Part shown: positions 8,997 to 17,357 of the stretch, in pieces
Position numbering within the stretch: position 1 is the stretch's first letter
How the letters are laid out: the number at the start of each line of letters is the position of its first letter
From: Salinispora pacifica CNR114
Lineage (GTDB): Bacteria > Actinomycetota > Actinomycetes > Mycobacteriales > Micromonosporaceae
Direction: 5' to 3'
DNA length: 64,000 nt
NCBI RefSeq assembly: GCF_000514775.1
Contig: NZ_AZWO01000007.1
Coordinates: forward strand, 104,863-168,862
Position numbers and translations under genes: made by a program
The notes under the pieces: generated by a model
The model's input: only the letters and a program-made list of their open reading frames with translations
What the model was told of the DNA's origin: nothing
Databases searched by the model: none

Positions 8997-10058
8997 ATGG
9001 CCGTGCCGGTGATCGCGGGGATCGGTACGGCGCATCCGCCGTCGGCCGAGCAGGGTGAGTTGTGGGAGGGCTTCTTCGCCCGGCACTACTCCGGAACCAC
9101 CCGGGCGCTGGCCGAACGCATCTTCGCCAACTCGGGGGTGAATCGCCGGCAGGCCGCGGTCAATCCGGTGCTGGAGGATGTCTCCGACTGGTCGACCGAG
9201 CGGCGGATGCGGCGCTATCAGGTGGAGGCGCTGCCACTGGGCAAGGAGGCGGTTGGGCGGGCGCTCACCGCCGCCGGTCTGGCCGCCGGTGACGTCGGGC
9301 TCTTCGTGGTCTGTTCCTGCACCGGATACGCAACCCCGGGGCTGGACATTCTCCTCGCCCGGGATCTCGGCATGGCACCGGGCACGCAGCGGGTCTTCGT
9401 CGGTCACATGGGCTGTTATGCCGCGTTGCCGGGGCTGGGCGTGGCGAGCGACTTCGTGACCGCCCGAGACCAACCCGCCATGCTGCTCTGCGCGGAGCTG
9501 ACCAGCCTGCACATTCAGCCCGCCACCGCCCGGGTGGACACCCAGCAGATCGTCTCGCACGCGCTCTTCTCCGACGCCGCGGTGGCCGCCGTGGTCGTGC
9601 CCGGTGGTCCCGGGTACGCGGTGCGGGCGGTCACCTCGGTGACCGACACCTCCACCGCCGATCACATGACCTGGGATGTCACCGACACCGGGTTCCGGAT
9701 GGGGCTGTCGCCGAAGGTGCCGCAGGTGCTCTCGACGCAGGTACGGGCGCTGGTGGACGGCTTGCTCGCCCAGCATGACCTGCGGCGGTCGGAGGTGGAC
9801 GGCTGGGCGGTGCACCCGGGCGGCCCCCGCATCCTCAACGTGGTGGAGCGGGAACTCGCCCTGCCGTCGTCCGCCCTGGCGGCGTCCCGGGAGACGTTGG
9901 CCGAGCGGGGCAACTGTTCGTCGCCGACGGTGCTGTTGGTGCTGGACCGACTACACCGATCGGTCGTGCCGGCGCGACGGGTGGTGATGTTGGCCTTCGG
10001 CCCGGGCCTGACCCTGTACGCGGGCCTCCTCGAACGGTCAGCTGGCGAGGCGGGCTAG
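8997..10058 (+). CDS. Type III polyketide synthase (chalcone/stilbene synthase family)
   Basis: 353 residues. This family condenses malonyl-type CoA units onto an acyl-CoA starter and cyclises the chain. The catalytic triad is visible: Cys140 in HMGCYAA, His273 in VHPGGPRIL and Asn306 in RGNCSSPT. A GPG loop (AFGPGLT) lies near the C-terminus, as expected. The start is the ATG at 8997; upstream in-frame sequence belongs to another frame of the dehydrogenase gene. With the methyltransferase and UbiA neighbours it resembles loci for alkyl-quinol or resorcinol lipids, such as the agq cluster described from Actinoplanes. The 3' end overlaps the convergent next gene by 21 bases. Confidence 0.92.
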   Translation: MAVPVIAGIGTAHPPSAEQGELWEGFFARHYSGTTRALAERIFANSGVNRRQAAVNPVLEDVSDWSTERRMRRYQVEALPLGKEAVGRALTAAGLAAGDVGLFVVCSCTGYATPGLDILLARDLGMAPGTQRVFVGHMGCYAALPGLGVASDFVTARDQPAMLLCAELTSLHIQPATARVDTQQIVSHALFSDAAVAAVVVPGGPGYAVRAVTSVTDTSTADHMTWDVTDTGFRMGLSPKVPQVLSTQVRALVDGLLAQHDLRRSEVDGWAVHPGGPRILNVVERELALPSSALAASRETLAERGNCSSPTVLLVLDRLHRSVVPARRVVMLAFGPGLTLYAGLLERSAGEAG

Positions 10059-10700
10059 CTCGGGTTCGTAGTCGGCGGTGGAGCGGAGCTCGGGGAGCAC
10101 CTTCCGTACCGTCCCGGAGCGGTCCACGAGCAGCGCGCTGGCCACGCCGGCCCGGGGCGGCAGGCGAAGGAAAGCGCGTAACCCGTCGGCCGGGTCGTCG
10201 AGCGCGTGCAGGGCGGTCTCCGGAGCGGGGGGCGACTCGCGTACGGCGGGGGCGGGGTTGACGATGATCACGGTGACCCGGGGTGGCGCGACGGCGACGG
10301 TGTTGGCCACCTCGGCCGGGCAGGCGCACGCGTCGGTGAGGACGATCACGGCGGGCAGCAGGCCCCGCAGCGGCACCGGTTTACCGTTGTCCACCAGGTC
10401 GAACGCGGGCAGGGTTCGCCCGATCAGGTCCGCGGGGGTGGCCGGGGTTGACGCCGGTGGGGTGGGGGCGGGTTGGGCCCAGAGGGTCGCGTTCAGCCCG
10501 GCCAACACGGTGACCATGGCGATTAAAAGTGTCAGCAGCGCCGGCAGTATCGAACGAGATCGGGCCGGCCGGTTCAGTTCCCGGCGGAGCTGTTCGGCCT
10601 CGGCCGAGAGCTCTGCGGCGTTGTCCGGTACGACCACCCGGCCCCATTCGGGTGGCAGGTCTGGCAGTCCGGAGTCGTCGTCCGCGGCGGGCCTGCCCAT
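10038..10700 (-). CDS. Membrane-anchored thioredoxin-like protein
   Basis: 220 residues. A cytoplasmic N-terminus of about 48 residues is followed by one transmembrane helix (SILPALLTLLIAMVTVLAGL) and an extracytoplasmic domain. The domain starts LIGRTLPAFDLVDNGKPVPL, as thioredoxin/TlpA-fold proteins do, and has a DACACPAEV sequence where a CxxC active site would be expected. Only a C-A-C pair is present, so ordinary thiol-disulfide exchange is doubtful. The function is unknown. It is convergent with, and overlaps, the polyketide synthase gene. Confidence 0.65.
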   Translation of the reverse strand: MGRPAADDDSGLPDLPPEWGRVVVPDNAAELSAEAEQLRRELNRPARSRSILPALLTLLIAMVTVLAGLNATLWAQPAPTPPASTPATPADLIGRTLPAFDLVDNGKPVPLRGLLPAVIVLTDACACPAEVANTVAVAPPRVTVIIVNPAPAVRESPPAPETALHALDDPADGLRAFLRLPPRAGVASALLVDRSGTVRKVLPELRSTADYEPELARLAS

Positions 10701-11020
10701 CGAACCCCCTGGATTTTTGGCGAGCCTGAGGCGGGCTCTTGTTCAGCCTGCCGTACCGGGACCGCTCCCGCCAGGCATGGGCGAGCGCCCGGGTGCGGGC
10801 TACCATGAGTCGAGCGCATCGCCTTGGATCCGGGTTCCGCCCCTCAGCCGTGGTGGCATAGTGCCGTCACGGAGCGTGTTCAATACTTCGGTCTGACGGC
10901 CTGTCAAGCTGAAGAAATCCCTCTCACAGGGCCCCTGAGCTGCGCCAACGGTCAGGGCAGCGGTGAGACACCGGTGTCTGAGCGTGTTACCCTAGACACA
11001 GCGAAAGGGGTTTCGAACCT
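10701..11020. other. Intergenic region upstream of carD
   Basis: About 320 bases with no supported gene between the divergent thioredoxin-like gene and carD. It holds the probable carD promoter near its right end; nothing else was recognised. Confidence 0.6.
10988..10993 (+). promoter_or_regulatory. Probable carD promoter -10 (TACCCT) with ribosome site
   Basis: TACCCT lies at 10988-10993. Transcription would start near 11000, giving a leader of about 20 bases that contains AAAGGGG (11004-11010), 10 bases before the carD ATG. Unlike many genes here, carD therefore looks leadered. Confidence 0.4.
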
Positions 11021-11506
11021 ATGGTTTTCAGTGTCGGCGAGACCGTTGTTTACCCCCACCACGGGGCCGCACTCATCGAGGCAATCGAGACTCGGGTCAT
11101 TAAGGGCGAGGAGAAGCAGTACCTCGTTCTCAGGGTCGCGCAGGGTGACCTCACGGTCCGGGTTCCTGCGGAGAATGCCGAGATCGTGGGTGTGCGCGAG
11201 GTGGTCGGCGAAGAGGGCCTCGGCAAGGTCTTCGACGTTCTCCGGGCTCCGCACACCGAGGAGCCGACCAACTGGTCACGGCGTTACAAGGCAAATCTTG
11301 AGAAGTTGGCCTCCGGTAATCCGCTGAAGGTGGCCGAGGTCGTTCGCGACCTGTGGCGGCGGGAGCGGGAGCGGGGGCTGTCCGCAGGCGAGAAGCGCAT
11401 GCTCGCCAAGGCCCGCGACATTCTCGTCGGCGAGGTCGCACTGGCCGAAAAGAGCACCAAGGACGAGGCGGAGACGTTGCTCGACAAGGTGCTGACCGAA
11501 GCCTGA
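11021..11506 (+). CDS. carD: CarD-type RNA polymerase-binding transcription factor
   Basis: 161 residues, close to the length of mycobacterial CarD. CarD binds the RNA polymerase beta subunit and stabilises open promoter complexes, notably at rRNA promoters. The N-terminal Tudor-like RNAP-interacting domain is clear ([19 protein letters not shown] and the [19 protein letters not shown] segment). The basic helical DNA-binding domain follows ([33 protein letters not shown]). It sits directly upstream of ispD and ispF, a usual actinobacterial order. Confidence 0.95.
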   Translation: MVFSVGETVVYPHHGAALIEAIETRVIKGEEKQYLVLRVAQGDLTVRVPAENAEIVGVREVVGEEGLGKVFDVLRAPHTEEPTNWSRRYKANLEKLASGNPLKVAEVVRDLWRRERERGLSAGEKRMLAKARDILVGEVALAEKSTKDEAETLLDKVLTEA

Positions 11507-11562
11507 TCCGCACCTGATCGTCGTACCCGATCTGCCATGAGTAAATCACCGAGGACCGCGAC

Positions 11563-12258
11563 GTGACCGCGCAGCTCGATCCGCGCGGTGACGTCGCGGT
11601 CCTCGTGCCTGCGGCCGGTGCCGGCGTACGACTGGGCCCTGGCCGGCCGAAGGCGCTTCGGCTGCTCGGTGGGGAGCCGCTACTGGTGCACGCGGTCCGC
11701 CGGCTCGCCGCCGCCGCATCGGTGCACACCGTGGTGGTGGCCGCTCCGGCGCCCGATCTCGTCGCGGTCCGCGAACTGTTGGCCCCGGTGGCGCCGGTCA
11801 CCGTGGTGTCGGGCGGAGCGCAACGGCAGGCCTCGGTCGCTGCCGCGCTCGCCGCGGTCCCTGCCGGCCCGGAGATCGTGCTGGTGCACGACGCGGCCCG
11901 AGCGCTCACCCCGCCCGGGCTGGTCGAGTCGGTCGCCGCGGCGGTCCGCTCCGGTCACGACGCGGTGATCCCGGTGCTGCCGGTGGTCGACACCATCAAA
12001 GAGGTCGGCGTCAGCGAGGAGGTCCTCGGCACGGTCGATCGCTCCGCGCTGCGGGCGGTGCAGACGCCGCAGGGGTTCCGGCGGGCGGTGCTGACCACCG
12101 CGCACGCCGCCGCCACCGACCCGCTCACCGACGATGCCGGCCTGGTCGAGAAGCTCGGGGTGCCGGTGGTCTGCGTACCCGGCTCCGAATACGCCCTGAA
12201 GGTCACCCGCCCGTTCGACCTGGCGTTGGCCGAGCACCTGCTGGCGACTGACCGCTGA
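11563..12258 (+). CDS. ispD: 2-C-methyl-D-erythritol 4-phosphate cytidylyltransferase
   Basis: Third step of the MEP isoprenoid pathway: couples CTP to methylerythritol 4-phosphate. 231 residues with the nucleotide-binding [20 protein letters not shown] near the N-terminus, [10 protein letters not shown] in the middle and a VQTPQGFR motif, all typical of IspD. It starts at GTG 11563. ispF follows after 13 bases, so a shared transcript is likely, although ispF also has a promoter-like element in the gap. Confidence 0.95.
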   Translation: MTAQLDPRGDVAVLVPAAGAGVRLGPGRPKALRLLGGEPLLVHAVRRLAAAASVHTVVVAAPAPDLVAVRELLAPVAPVTVVSGGAQRQASVAAALAAVPAGPEIVLVHDAARALTPPGLVESVAAAVRSGHDAVIPVLPVVDTIKEVGVSEEVLGTVDRSALRAVQTPQGFRRAVLTTAHAAATDPLTDDAGLVEKLGVPVVCVPGSEYALKVTRPFDLALAEHLLATDR

Positions 12259-12262
12259 CACG

Positions 12263-12268
12263 TACCCT
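12263..12268 (+). promoter_or_regulatory. Probable -10 of leaderless ispF promoter (TACCCT)
   Basis: TACCCT ends 3 bases before the ATG at 12272 and 6 bases before the in-frame GTG at 12275. The 6-base spacing, shared with other genes here, favours the GTG as the first codon of a leaderless transcript. Confidence 0.4.
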
Positions 12269-12271
12269 CGG

Positions 12272-12757
12272 ATGGTGATCGTTCCGCGGGTTGCCATCGG
12301 CGTTGACATGCACGCTTTCGAATCCGGCCGGCCTTGTTGGGTCGCCGGCCTGCACTGGCCCGGGCAGGACGGCCTGGCCGGGCATTCGGATGCGGATGTC
12401 GCCGCCCACGCCGCGTGCAACGCGTTGCTCTCCGCCGCCGACCTGGGCGATCTCGGCGCCAACTTCGGGGTGGGGCAGCCGGAGTGGTCCGGTGCCTCCG
12501 GTGCGGCCCTGCTCGGCGAGAGCGCCCGCCGGGTGCGCGCGGCCGGCTACACGATCGGCAACGTTTCGGTGCAGGTGATCGGGAACCGCCCCAAGATCGG
12601 GCCGCGTCGGGCCGAGGCGCAGCAGGTGCTCTCGGCGGCGGTGGGCGCCCCGGTGAGTGTCTCCGCCGCCACCACCGACGGGCTCGGCTTTCCCGGCCGG
12701 GACGAGGGTCTGACCGGCATCGCGGTGGCCTTGGTTTACGCAGCCCCGGCCGCTTAG
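12272..12757 (+). CDS. ispF: 2-C-methyl-D-erythritol 2,4-cyclodiphosphate synthase
   Basis: Forms the cyclic diphosphate intermediate of the MEP pathway; a homotrimer with zinc in the active site. 161 residues. The metal-binding motif VGVDMHAF lies near the N-terminus, with [10 protein letters not shown] and the DLGANFG loop after it, and the conserved [10 protein letters not shown] motif near the C-terminus. Start: ATG 12272 or GTG 12275 one codon later; the promoter spacing slightly favours the second. IspD upstream supplies the previous pathway activity, although IspE acts between them and is not in the window. Confidence 0.95.
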   Translation: MVIVPRVAIGVDMHAFESGRPCWVAGLHWPGQDGLAGHSDADVAAHAACNALLSAADLGDLGANFGVGQPEWSGASGAALLGESARRVRAAGYTIGNVSVQVIGNRPKIGPRRAEAQQVLSAAVGAPVSVSAATTDGLGFPGRDEGLTGIAVALVYAAPAA

Positions 12758-12760
12758 GCT
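12755..12760 (+). promoter_or_regulatory. Probable -10 of leaderless promoter for the TPR gene (TAGGCT)
   Basis: TAGGCT overlaps the ispF stop codon and ends 7 bases before the ATG at 12768. No ribosome site is visible. Confidence 0.4.
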
Positions 12761-12767
12761 CGCAGCG

Positions 12768-13793
12768 ATGTCCAGCGAACCCACCTCTGACCGCTCCGCC
12801 GCCGACGGGTACCTGCAGCGGGCCCAGCTCCTCGCCGAGCTCGGCCGCTACGACGAGGCCATCACCGAGTTGGGGTTCGCCCTAGCCCTTGATCCCGCCC
12901 ACGCGGCGGTGTCGACCGAGCTCTCCCGGGTGCAGCTCGCGGCGGGGCGGCCCGCCGACGCGCTCACCGCCGCCGACAACGCGTTGGCGGTCGCGCCGGA
13001 CTCGGTCTCCGCCCTGGTCGCCCGGGGGATGGCCCTGGCCGACCTGGCCGACCACGGGGAGGCGGCCCGGACCGCGGATCGGATTCTCGCGCTGGGGCCG
13101 GCGGACGCGTACGCCCAGCGCAACGGCGCGGCGATCCTGGCTGGGTCCCGTAATGGTCAGCCCGCGTTGAACGCGGCGTGGCGGGGGGTGGAGTTGGCCC
13201 CACAGGAGCCGGCGGGGCACCTGGCGCTCGGGTTGGTCGCGGCGAACCTGCAGCTGTACGACTTGGCCGAGCGGGCGTACACCGAGGCGCTGCGGCTCGA
13301 CCCGCAGCTCGCCGAGGCGCGGCACGACATCGGGGTGCTGCGGCTGGAGCAGCGCCGGTGGAGTGAGGCGCTGGAGCACCTCGCCGAGGCGGCGGCGATC
13401 AGCCCTGGTCGGATCAATTCGGTGCGGACGATCTCGGTCGGCCTTCGTCAGCTCGTAGTGTTTGGTGCCGGTTGGTCCATGGTCGCCGCGGTGGTGATCG
13501 CCTGCTTCGCGGTGGGCAGCCCGGGGCTGTCCCGGGCTGTCGCGGCGGCGGCCGCCCTCGGTGCCGGGCTGCTGGTGTGGCGGTACGCGGCGAAGCTGCC
13601 CGGGGTGGCCCGCACGATCCTGCCGGAGCTGCTGCGCTCCGACCGGCCGTTGGCGCTGGCCGGATATGCGACTGCCGCGGCGCCGGTGCTGCTCCTGCTC
13701 TACACCCTCGTCGGCACGGTCTGGCCGCTGGTCCTGGCGATCGCGGTGGCGGCCTTCGCCGTCGTTACCGCGCTCGCCCGTTCGGTGCGCTGA
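12768..13793 (+). CDS. TPR-repeat membrane protein
   Basis: 341 residues. Residues about 12-215 form several tetratricopeptide repeats (for example YDEAITELGFALALDPAHA and YDLAERAYTEALRLDPQLA), a protein-binding scaffold. The C-terminal third has about four hydrophobic segments, so the TPR domain is membrane-tethered and, given the order, probably cytoplasmic. No enzymatic motif is present. It is 10 bases from ispF and convergent with hmgA, whose stop lies only 3 bases away. Partner proteins are unknown. Confidence 0.8.
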   Translation: MSSEPTSDRSAADGYLQRAQLLAELGRYDEAITELGFALALDPAHAAVSTELSRVQLAAGRPADALTAADNALAVAPDSVSALVARGMALADLADHGEAARTADRILALGPADAYAQRNGAAILAGSRNGQPALNAAWRGVELAPQEPAGHLALGLVAANLQLYDLAERAYTEALRLDPQLAEARHDIGVLRLEQRRWSEALEHLAEAAAISPGRINSVRTISVGLRQLVVFGAGWSMVAAVVIACFAVGSPGLSRAVAAAAALGAGLLVWRYAAKLPGVARTILPELLRSDRPLALAGYATAAAPVLLLLYTLVGTVWPLVLAIAVAAFAVVTALARSVR

Positions 13794-13796
13794 GGG

Positions 13797-14963
13797 CTAC
13801 CCGCGCCGCGCCCAGGTCCAGGCGTACGCGTCGTCTTCGCAGGCGGCGGCGGCGTCGCAGAGCTCCAGCGGGCGGAAGGTGTCGACCATGACGGCGAGCT
13901 CGTCGAAGTAGTCAACGCCGATCGACCGTTCGGCGGCGCCGGGCTGCGGCCCGTGGGTGAAGCCCGACGGGTGTAGGGAGATCGACCCCTGGCCGATGCC
14001 GGAGCCGCGCCGCGCCTCGTAGTTGCCCCCGGTGTAGAAGAGCACCTCGTCGGAGTCGACGTTGTGGTGGTTGTACGGCACCGGGATCGCGTCGGGGTGG
14101 TAGTCCACCTTGCGGGGGACGAACGAGCAGATCACGAAGTTCGGGCCCTGGAATGTCTGGTGCACCGGCGGGGGCTGGTGGACCCGGCCGGTGATCGGCT
14201 CAAAGTCGTGGATGGAGAAGGCCCACGGGTAGAGGTGCCCGTCCCAGCCGACCACGTCGAACGGGTGATTGGCGTAGACGTGCCGGGTCCAGCCGCGTCG
14301 GTGCCGGACCAGAACCTCGACGTTCTCGCCGGCAACGAGCAGCGGTGTGTCCGGTCCGCGGACGTCCCGCTCGCAGTACGGCGAGTGTTCCAGGAACTGA
14401 CCGCGCACCGACAGGTAGCGCTTGGGTGGGCCGATGTGGCCGGCCGCCTCGACCGCCAGCAGCCGGACGGGCTCGGTGCCGGTGGGTACGAGCCGGTGGA
14501 TGGTCGAGGTCGGGATGATCACGTAGTCGCCGGCGACGACGTCGAGGGGGCCGAAGGGGGACTCGACCCGCAGGGTGCCGGATTCGACGTAGAGGCAGTG
14601 GTCACCGGTGGCGTCGCGGAACAGCGGGGAGGGCTGGTCGGCCAGCACGTACGCGATCCGGACGTCGTCGTTGCCGAGCAGGTGGCGCCGGCCGAGCACC
14701 GGGTCGGCGCCGGGCCGGTCGAGTTGGTGGGTGCGCAGGTGGCGGGGCTTGAGTGGGAGGTTCGGCAGGCAGGTGACCGCCGGTGGGGTGAACTCCTCGG
14801 CGGCCGCGATCGCGGTCGGCGCGTGCCGGTGGTAGAGCAGCGAGGAGTCGTCGGAGAAGCCTTCCTGGCCCACCAACTCCTCGGCGTAGAGGCGGCCGTC
14901 GGGCTGACGGAACTGGGTGTGGCGCTTGCGCGGCACCTCGCCGACGCGGCGGTAGAACGGCAT
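13797..14963 (-). CDS. hmgA: Homogentisate 1,2-dioxygenase
   Basis: Fe(II) dioxygenase that opens the homogentisate ring to maleylacetoacetate in tyrosine and phenylalanine catabolism. 388 residues, a cupin-type enzyme. Seen: RHLLGNDDVRIAY, GDHCLYVESGTLRVESPFG, the IPTSTIHRL stretch and the metal-site region PYNHHNVDSDEVLFY and GSISLHPSGFTHGPQP. The ATG at 14963 was chosen because GGGGAGG lies 5-6 bases upstream; a longer in-frame start at 15056 would run over the operator region. It is divergent from the unknown gene plus fahA, sharing a palindromic control region. Confidence 0.93.
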   Translation of the reverse strand: MPFYRRVGEVPRKRHTQFRQPDGRLYAEELVGQEGFSDDSSLLYHRHAPTAIAAAEEFTPPAVTCLPNLPLKPRHLRTHQLDRPGADPVLGRRHLLGNDDVRIAYVLADQPSPLFRDATGDHCLYVESGTLRVESPFGPLDVVAGDYVIIPTSTIHRLVPTGTEPVRLLAVEAAGHIGPPKRYLSVRGQFLEHSPYCERDVRGPDTPLLVAGENVEVLVRHRRGWTRHVYANHPFDVVGWDGHLYPWAFSIHDFEPITGRVHQPPPVHQTFQGPNFVICSFVPRKVDYHPDAIPVPYNHHNVDSDEVLFYTGGNYEARRGSGIGQGSISLHPSGFTHGPQPGAAERSIGVDYFDELAVMVDTFRPLELCDAAAACEDDAYAWTWARRG

Positions 14964-14993
14964 CTCGCCCTCCCCGAGCAGATCATCCAGGGT

Positions 14994-15008
14994 GTCCGAA
15001 AATCGGAC
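14994..15008. promoter_or_regulatory. Palindromic operator between hmgA and the fahA operon
   Basis: GTCCGA-AAA-TCGGAC is a perfect 15-base palindrome. A further GTCCG half-site lies at 15015-15019, inside the probable -35 of the rightward promoter. It sits between the two divergent homogentisate-pathway transcription units, so binding there could control both. The cognate regulator is not identified; the Lrp-type protein near hppD is one candidate. Confidence 0.6.
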
Positions 15009-15013
15009 GCTAT

Positions 15014-15041
15014 TGTCCGCTCCTTTAGCGTCCCGTAGATT
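15014..15041 (+). promoter_or_regulatory. Probable leaderless promoter of the fahA operon
   Basis: TTGTCC (15014-15019) and TAGATT (15036-15041) are 16 bases apart, and TAGATT ends 8 bases before the GTG at 15050. No Shine-Dalgarno is present. The -35 element includes the third GTCCG half-site, so operator occupancy should block the promoter. Confidence 0.5.
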
Positions 15042-15049
15042 GTTGTCTC

Positions 15050-15913
15050 GTGTCAACGAAGCTGCCCCGACTCCTCGCCGGCCTCGTCGACGACGCCGCC
15101 GTCTTCCCGCCCGGCAGTGCGTCGCTGCCCGACGCCGTTCCGGCGCACCGGCAGCACCGCTCGTCCTGGTATGCCGAGCTCGTCGGCCCGCTCCTGGTCC
15201 CCGCCTCCACAGTGCTTAATCGGGAGCTGCATGCCCTGGTCGATCCAGCCGAGGAGCTCGTGGTCGGGCTGATCGGAGACACCGGAACAGCCGGCCTCCC
15301 GGCTGCCCTCGCCGCAGTGCCCACCGGCGTCACGATCCAGCAGGTCGAGGTCGCCGTCGCCGCCCGCGGCGCGGACCCGCAGCCGGGCCTGGCCAGGCTT
15401 TTCCCGGTGGCGGAGCAGCTCGCCGGCCGCACCGTCTACGCCGAGATTCCGCTGACCTTCGGCTTGATGGAGGCGCTGGACCGGCTCGTTGAGGCCCGCG
15501 CCGCCGGGCTGTCAGTGGCCGCGAAGTTCCGGACCGGCGGGCTCGCCGCCGAGCTCTTTCCCACCCCCGCCGAGCTGGCCGCGGTGATCCACGGATGTCA
15601 GCAGCGGGGGCTGCCGTTCAAGCTGACCGCCGGGCTGCACCACGCGGTGCGACACCTGGACCGGGAGACCGGCTTCACCCACCACGGCTTCGCGAACGTA
15701 CTCGCCGCCGCGCTCGTCGCGGCCGGGGGCGCCGAGGTGGAGCGGGTCACCGAGCTGCTTCGCGCCACCGACCCGCGGCCGTTGCTCGCGCCGATCGAGC
15801 AGCGGCTGGACGCGGCGCGTCCGCTCTGGGTCGGCTACGGCTCGTGCAGCATTCTGGAACCACTGACCGATCTGATCCAGCTGGGGCTGGTGAACGGGGG
15901 TACCGACGCATGA
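15050..15913 (+). CDS. Conserved protein of unknown function, co-transcribed with fahA
   Basis: 287 residues, soluble, with no signal or membrane segment. The alternation of hydrophobic strands and helices (VVGLIG, VEVAVAARGA, VYAEIP, VAAKFRTGG, PFKLTAGLHHAV) suggests a TIM-barrel-like fold. A His/Lys-rich stretch near residues 185-225 (FKLTAGLHHAV and FTHHGFAN) could be an active site. I do not recognise a named family. The ATGA overlap with fahA and the divergent hmgA place it in homogentisate catabolism. A maleylacetoacetate isomerase is needed in this pathway and no glutathione- or mycothiol-type one is seen nearby; a role there is only a hypothesis. Confidence 0.8.
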   Translation: MSTKLPRLLAGLVDDAAVFPPGSASLPDAVPAHRQHRSSWYAELVGPLLVPASTVLNRELHALVDPAEELVVGLIGDTGTAGLPAALAAVPTGVTIQQVEVAVAARGADPQPGLARLFPVAEQLAGRTVYAEIPLTFGLMEALDRLVEARAAGLSVAAKFRTGGLAAELFPTPAELAAVIHGCQQRGLPFKLTAGLHHAVRHLDRETGFTHHGFANVLAAALVAAGGAEVERVTELLRATDPRPLLAPIEQRLDAARPLWVGYGSCSILEPLTDLIQLGLVNGGTDA

Positions 15914-17106
15914 CCTGGGTGACCGGCCTGGAGGGCTCGCCGTACGGGCTGCACAACCTGCCGTACGGGGTGTTCCGCACCGCCGACGGCGAGCCGCGGG
16001 TGGGCGTACGCGTCGGCACCCACCTGCTGGACCTCGGCGGCGCGGAGCAGGCCGGCCTGGTGCTGGCCGCCGGTACGCTGAGCCGTCCGCGGCTGAACGA
16101 CTTCATGGCCCTCGGTCGTCCGCAGTGGACGGTAGTGCGGCAGCGGATAGTCGAGCTGCTCACCGACAGCTCCCACCGGACGGCGGTCGAGCCGCTGCTC
16201 CGGCCGCTGTCGAGCGTAGAGCTCCTGCTCCCCTTCGACGTGGCGGACTACGTCGACTTCTACTCCTCAGAGCAGCACGCCAGCAACGTCGGTCAGATCT
16301 TCCGGCCGGGCCAGCCGCCGTTGCTGCCCAACTGGAAGCACCTGCCGATCGGCTACCACGGTCGGGCCGGCACCGTGGTGGTCTCCGGCACCCCGATTGT
16401 CCGGCCGTGCGGGCAGCGGGCTACCCCGCAGGGTCCGGTCACCGGCCCCTCGGTTCGCCTCGACATCGAGGCGGAGGTGGGCTTTGTGGTGGGTGTGCCC
16501 AGTCCGCTGGGCAGCCGCGTCCCGGTCGGTGACTTCGCCGACCACGTGTTCGGTGTGGTCCTGGTCAACGACTGGTCGGCCCGGGACATCCAGGCCTGGG
16601 AGTACCAACCCCTGGGACCGTTCCTCGGTAAGTCCTTCGCCACCTCGGTCGCGGCCTGGGTGACGCCGCTGGAGGCGCTCGGCGCGGCGTTCGTGCCGGC
16701 GCCGGAGCAGGATCCACCGGTCGCTGACTACCTGCGCGACGAGCCCCATCTCGGGCTTGATCTGCGCCTGTCGGTGGAGTGGAACGGTGAGCGGGTGAGT
16801 GAGCCGCCGTTCGCCACCATGTACTGGACCCCGGCGCAGCAGCTGGCCCATTTGACTGTCAACGGAGCCGCGCTGCGCACCGGCGACCTCTACGCCTCCG
16901 GCACCGTCTCCGGCGCCGAGCGCGGTCAGGTCGGTTCGTTCCTGGAGCTGACCTGGGGCGGGGCGGAGCCGGTTCGGGTCGGTGGCAGCGAACGTACTTT
17001 CCTGGCCGACGGCGACACCATCACCATCACCGGCACCGCGCCCGGCCCGGACGGCACGGCTGTCGGCCTCGGCGAGGTCACCGGCACCATCGTCGCTCCC
17101 CGCTGA
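15910..17106 (+). CDS. fahA: Fumarylacetoacetase
   Basis: Hydrolyses fumarylacetoacetate to fumarate and acetoacetate, the last step of tyrosine breakdown. 398 residues, matching the eukaryotic-type FAH length. The N-terminal domain begins GLEGSPYGLHNLPYGVF. The catalytic domain shows DYVDFYSSEQHASNVG, the WKHLPIGYHGRAGTVVVSG segment, the metal-binding LDIEAEVGFVVG and LVNDWSARDIQAWEYQPLGP. The ATG at 15910 overlaps the stop of the upstream unknown gene (ATGA). A strong hairpin follows at 17186-17227. Confidence 0.95.
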   Translation: MTWVTGLEGSPYGLHNLPYGVFRTADGEPRVGVRVGTHLLDLGGAEQAGLVLAAGTLSRPRLNDFMALGRPQWTVVRQRIVELLTDSSHRTAVEPLLRPLSSVELLLPFDVADYVDFYSSEQHASNVGQIFRPGQPPLLPNWKHLPIGYHGRAGTVVVSGTPIVRPCGQRATPQGPVTGPSVRLDIEAEVGFVVGVPSPLGSRVPVGDFADHVFGVVLVNDWSARDIQAWEYQPLGPFLGKSFATSVAAWVTPLEALGAAFVPAPEQDPPVADYLRDEPHLGLDLRLSVEWNGERVSEPPFATMYWTPAQQLAHLTVNGAALRTGDLYASGTVSGAERGQVGSFLELTWGGAEPVRVGGSERTFLADGDTITITGTAPGPDGTAVGLGEVTGTIVAPR

Positions 17107-17185
17107 CCAGCGAAGCCCCTTCCGTCCGGTCGGCGCCACCCCGGTTGCGCCGCGCGGCCGGAGCGATACCACCGGTGCGCCCACG

Positions 17186-17227
17186 TCCGCCCGTACCGAG
17201 CGAGAAACCTCCACCGGTACGGGCGGA
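17186..17227 (+). terminator. Hairpin downstream of fahA
   Basis: TCCGCCCGTACC (17186-17197) pairs perfectly with GGTACGGGCGGA (17216-17227) around an 18-base loop. There is no T-tract, which is common for actinomycete terminators. Confidence 0.5.
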
Positions 17228-17357
17228 TCGCACAGGTCGTCCGATCAGGCTCCCGTCCTGTCACGTTGATCGACCGGATCCGTCGCCACGCGGTACGGGC
17301 CTGCTCCCCGGGTCGGGCTCGCGGCCGGTTGGCGGCACGGCGACAGGAGGGTGAAGG

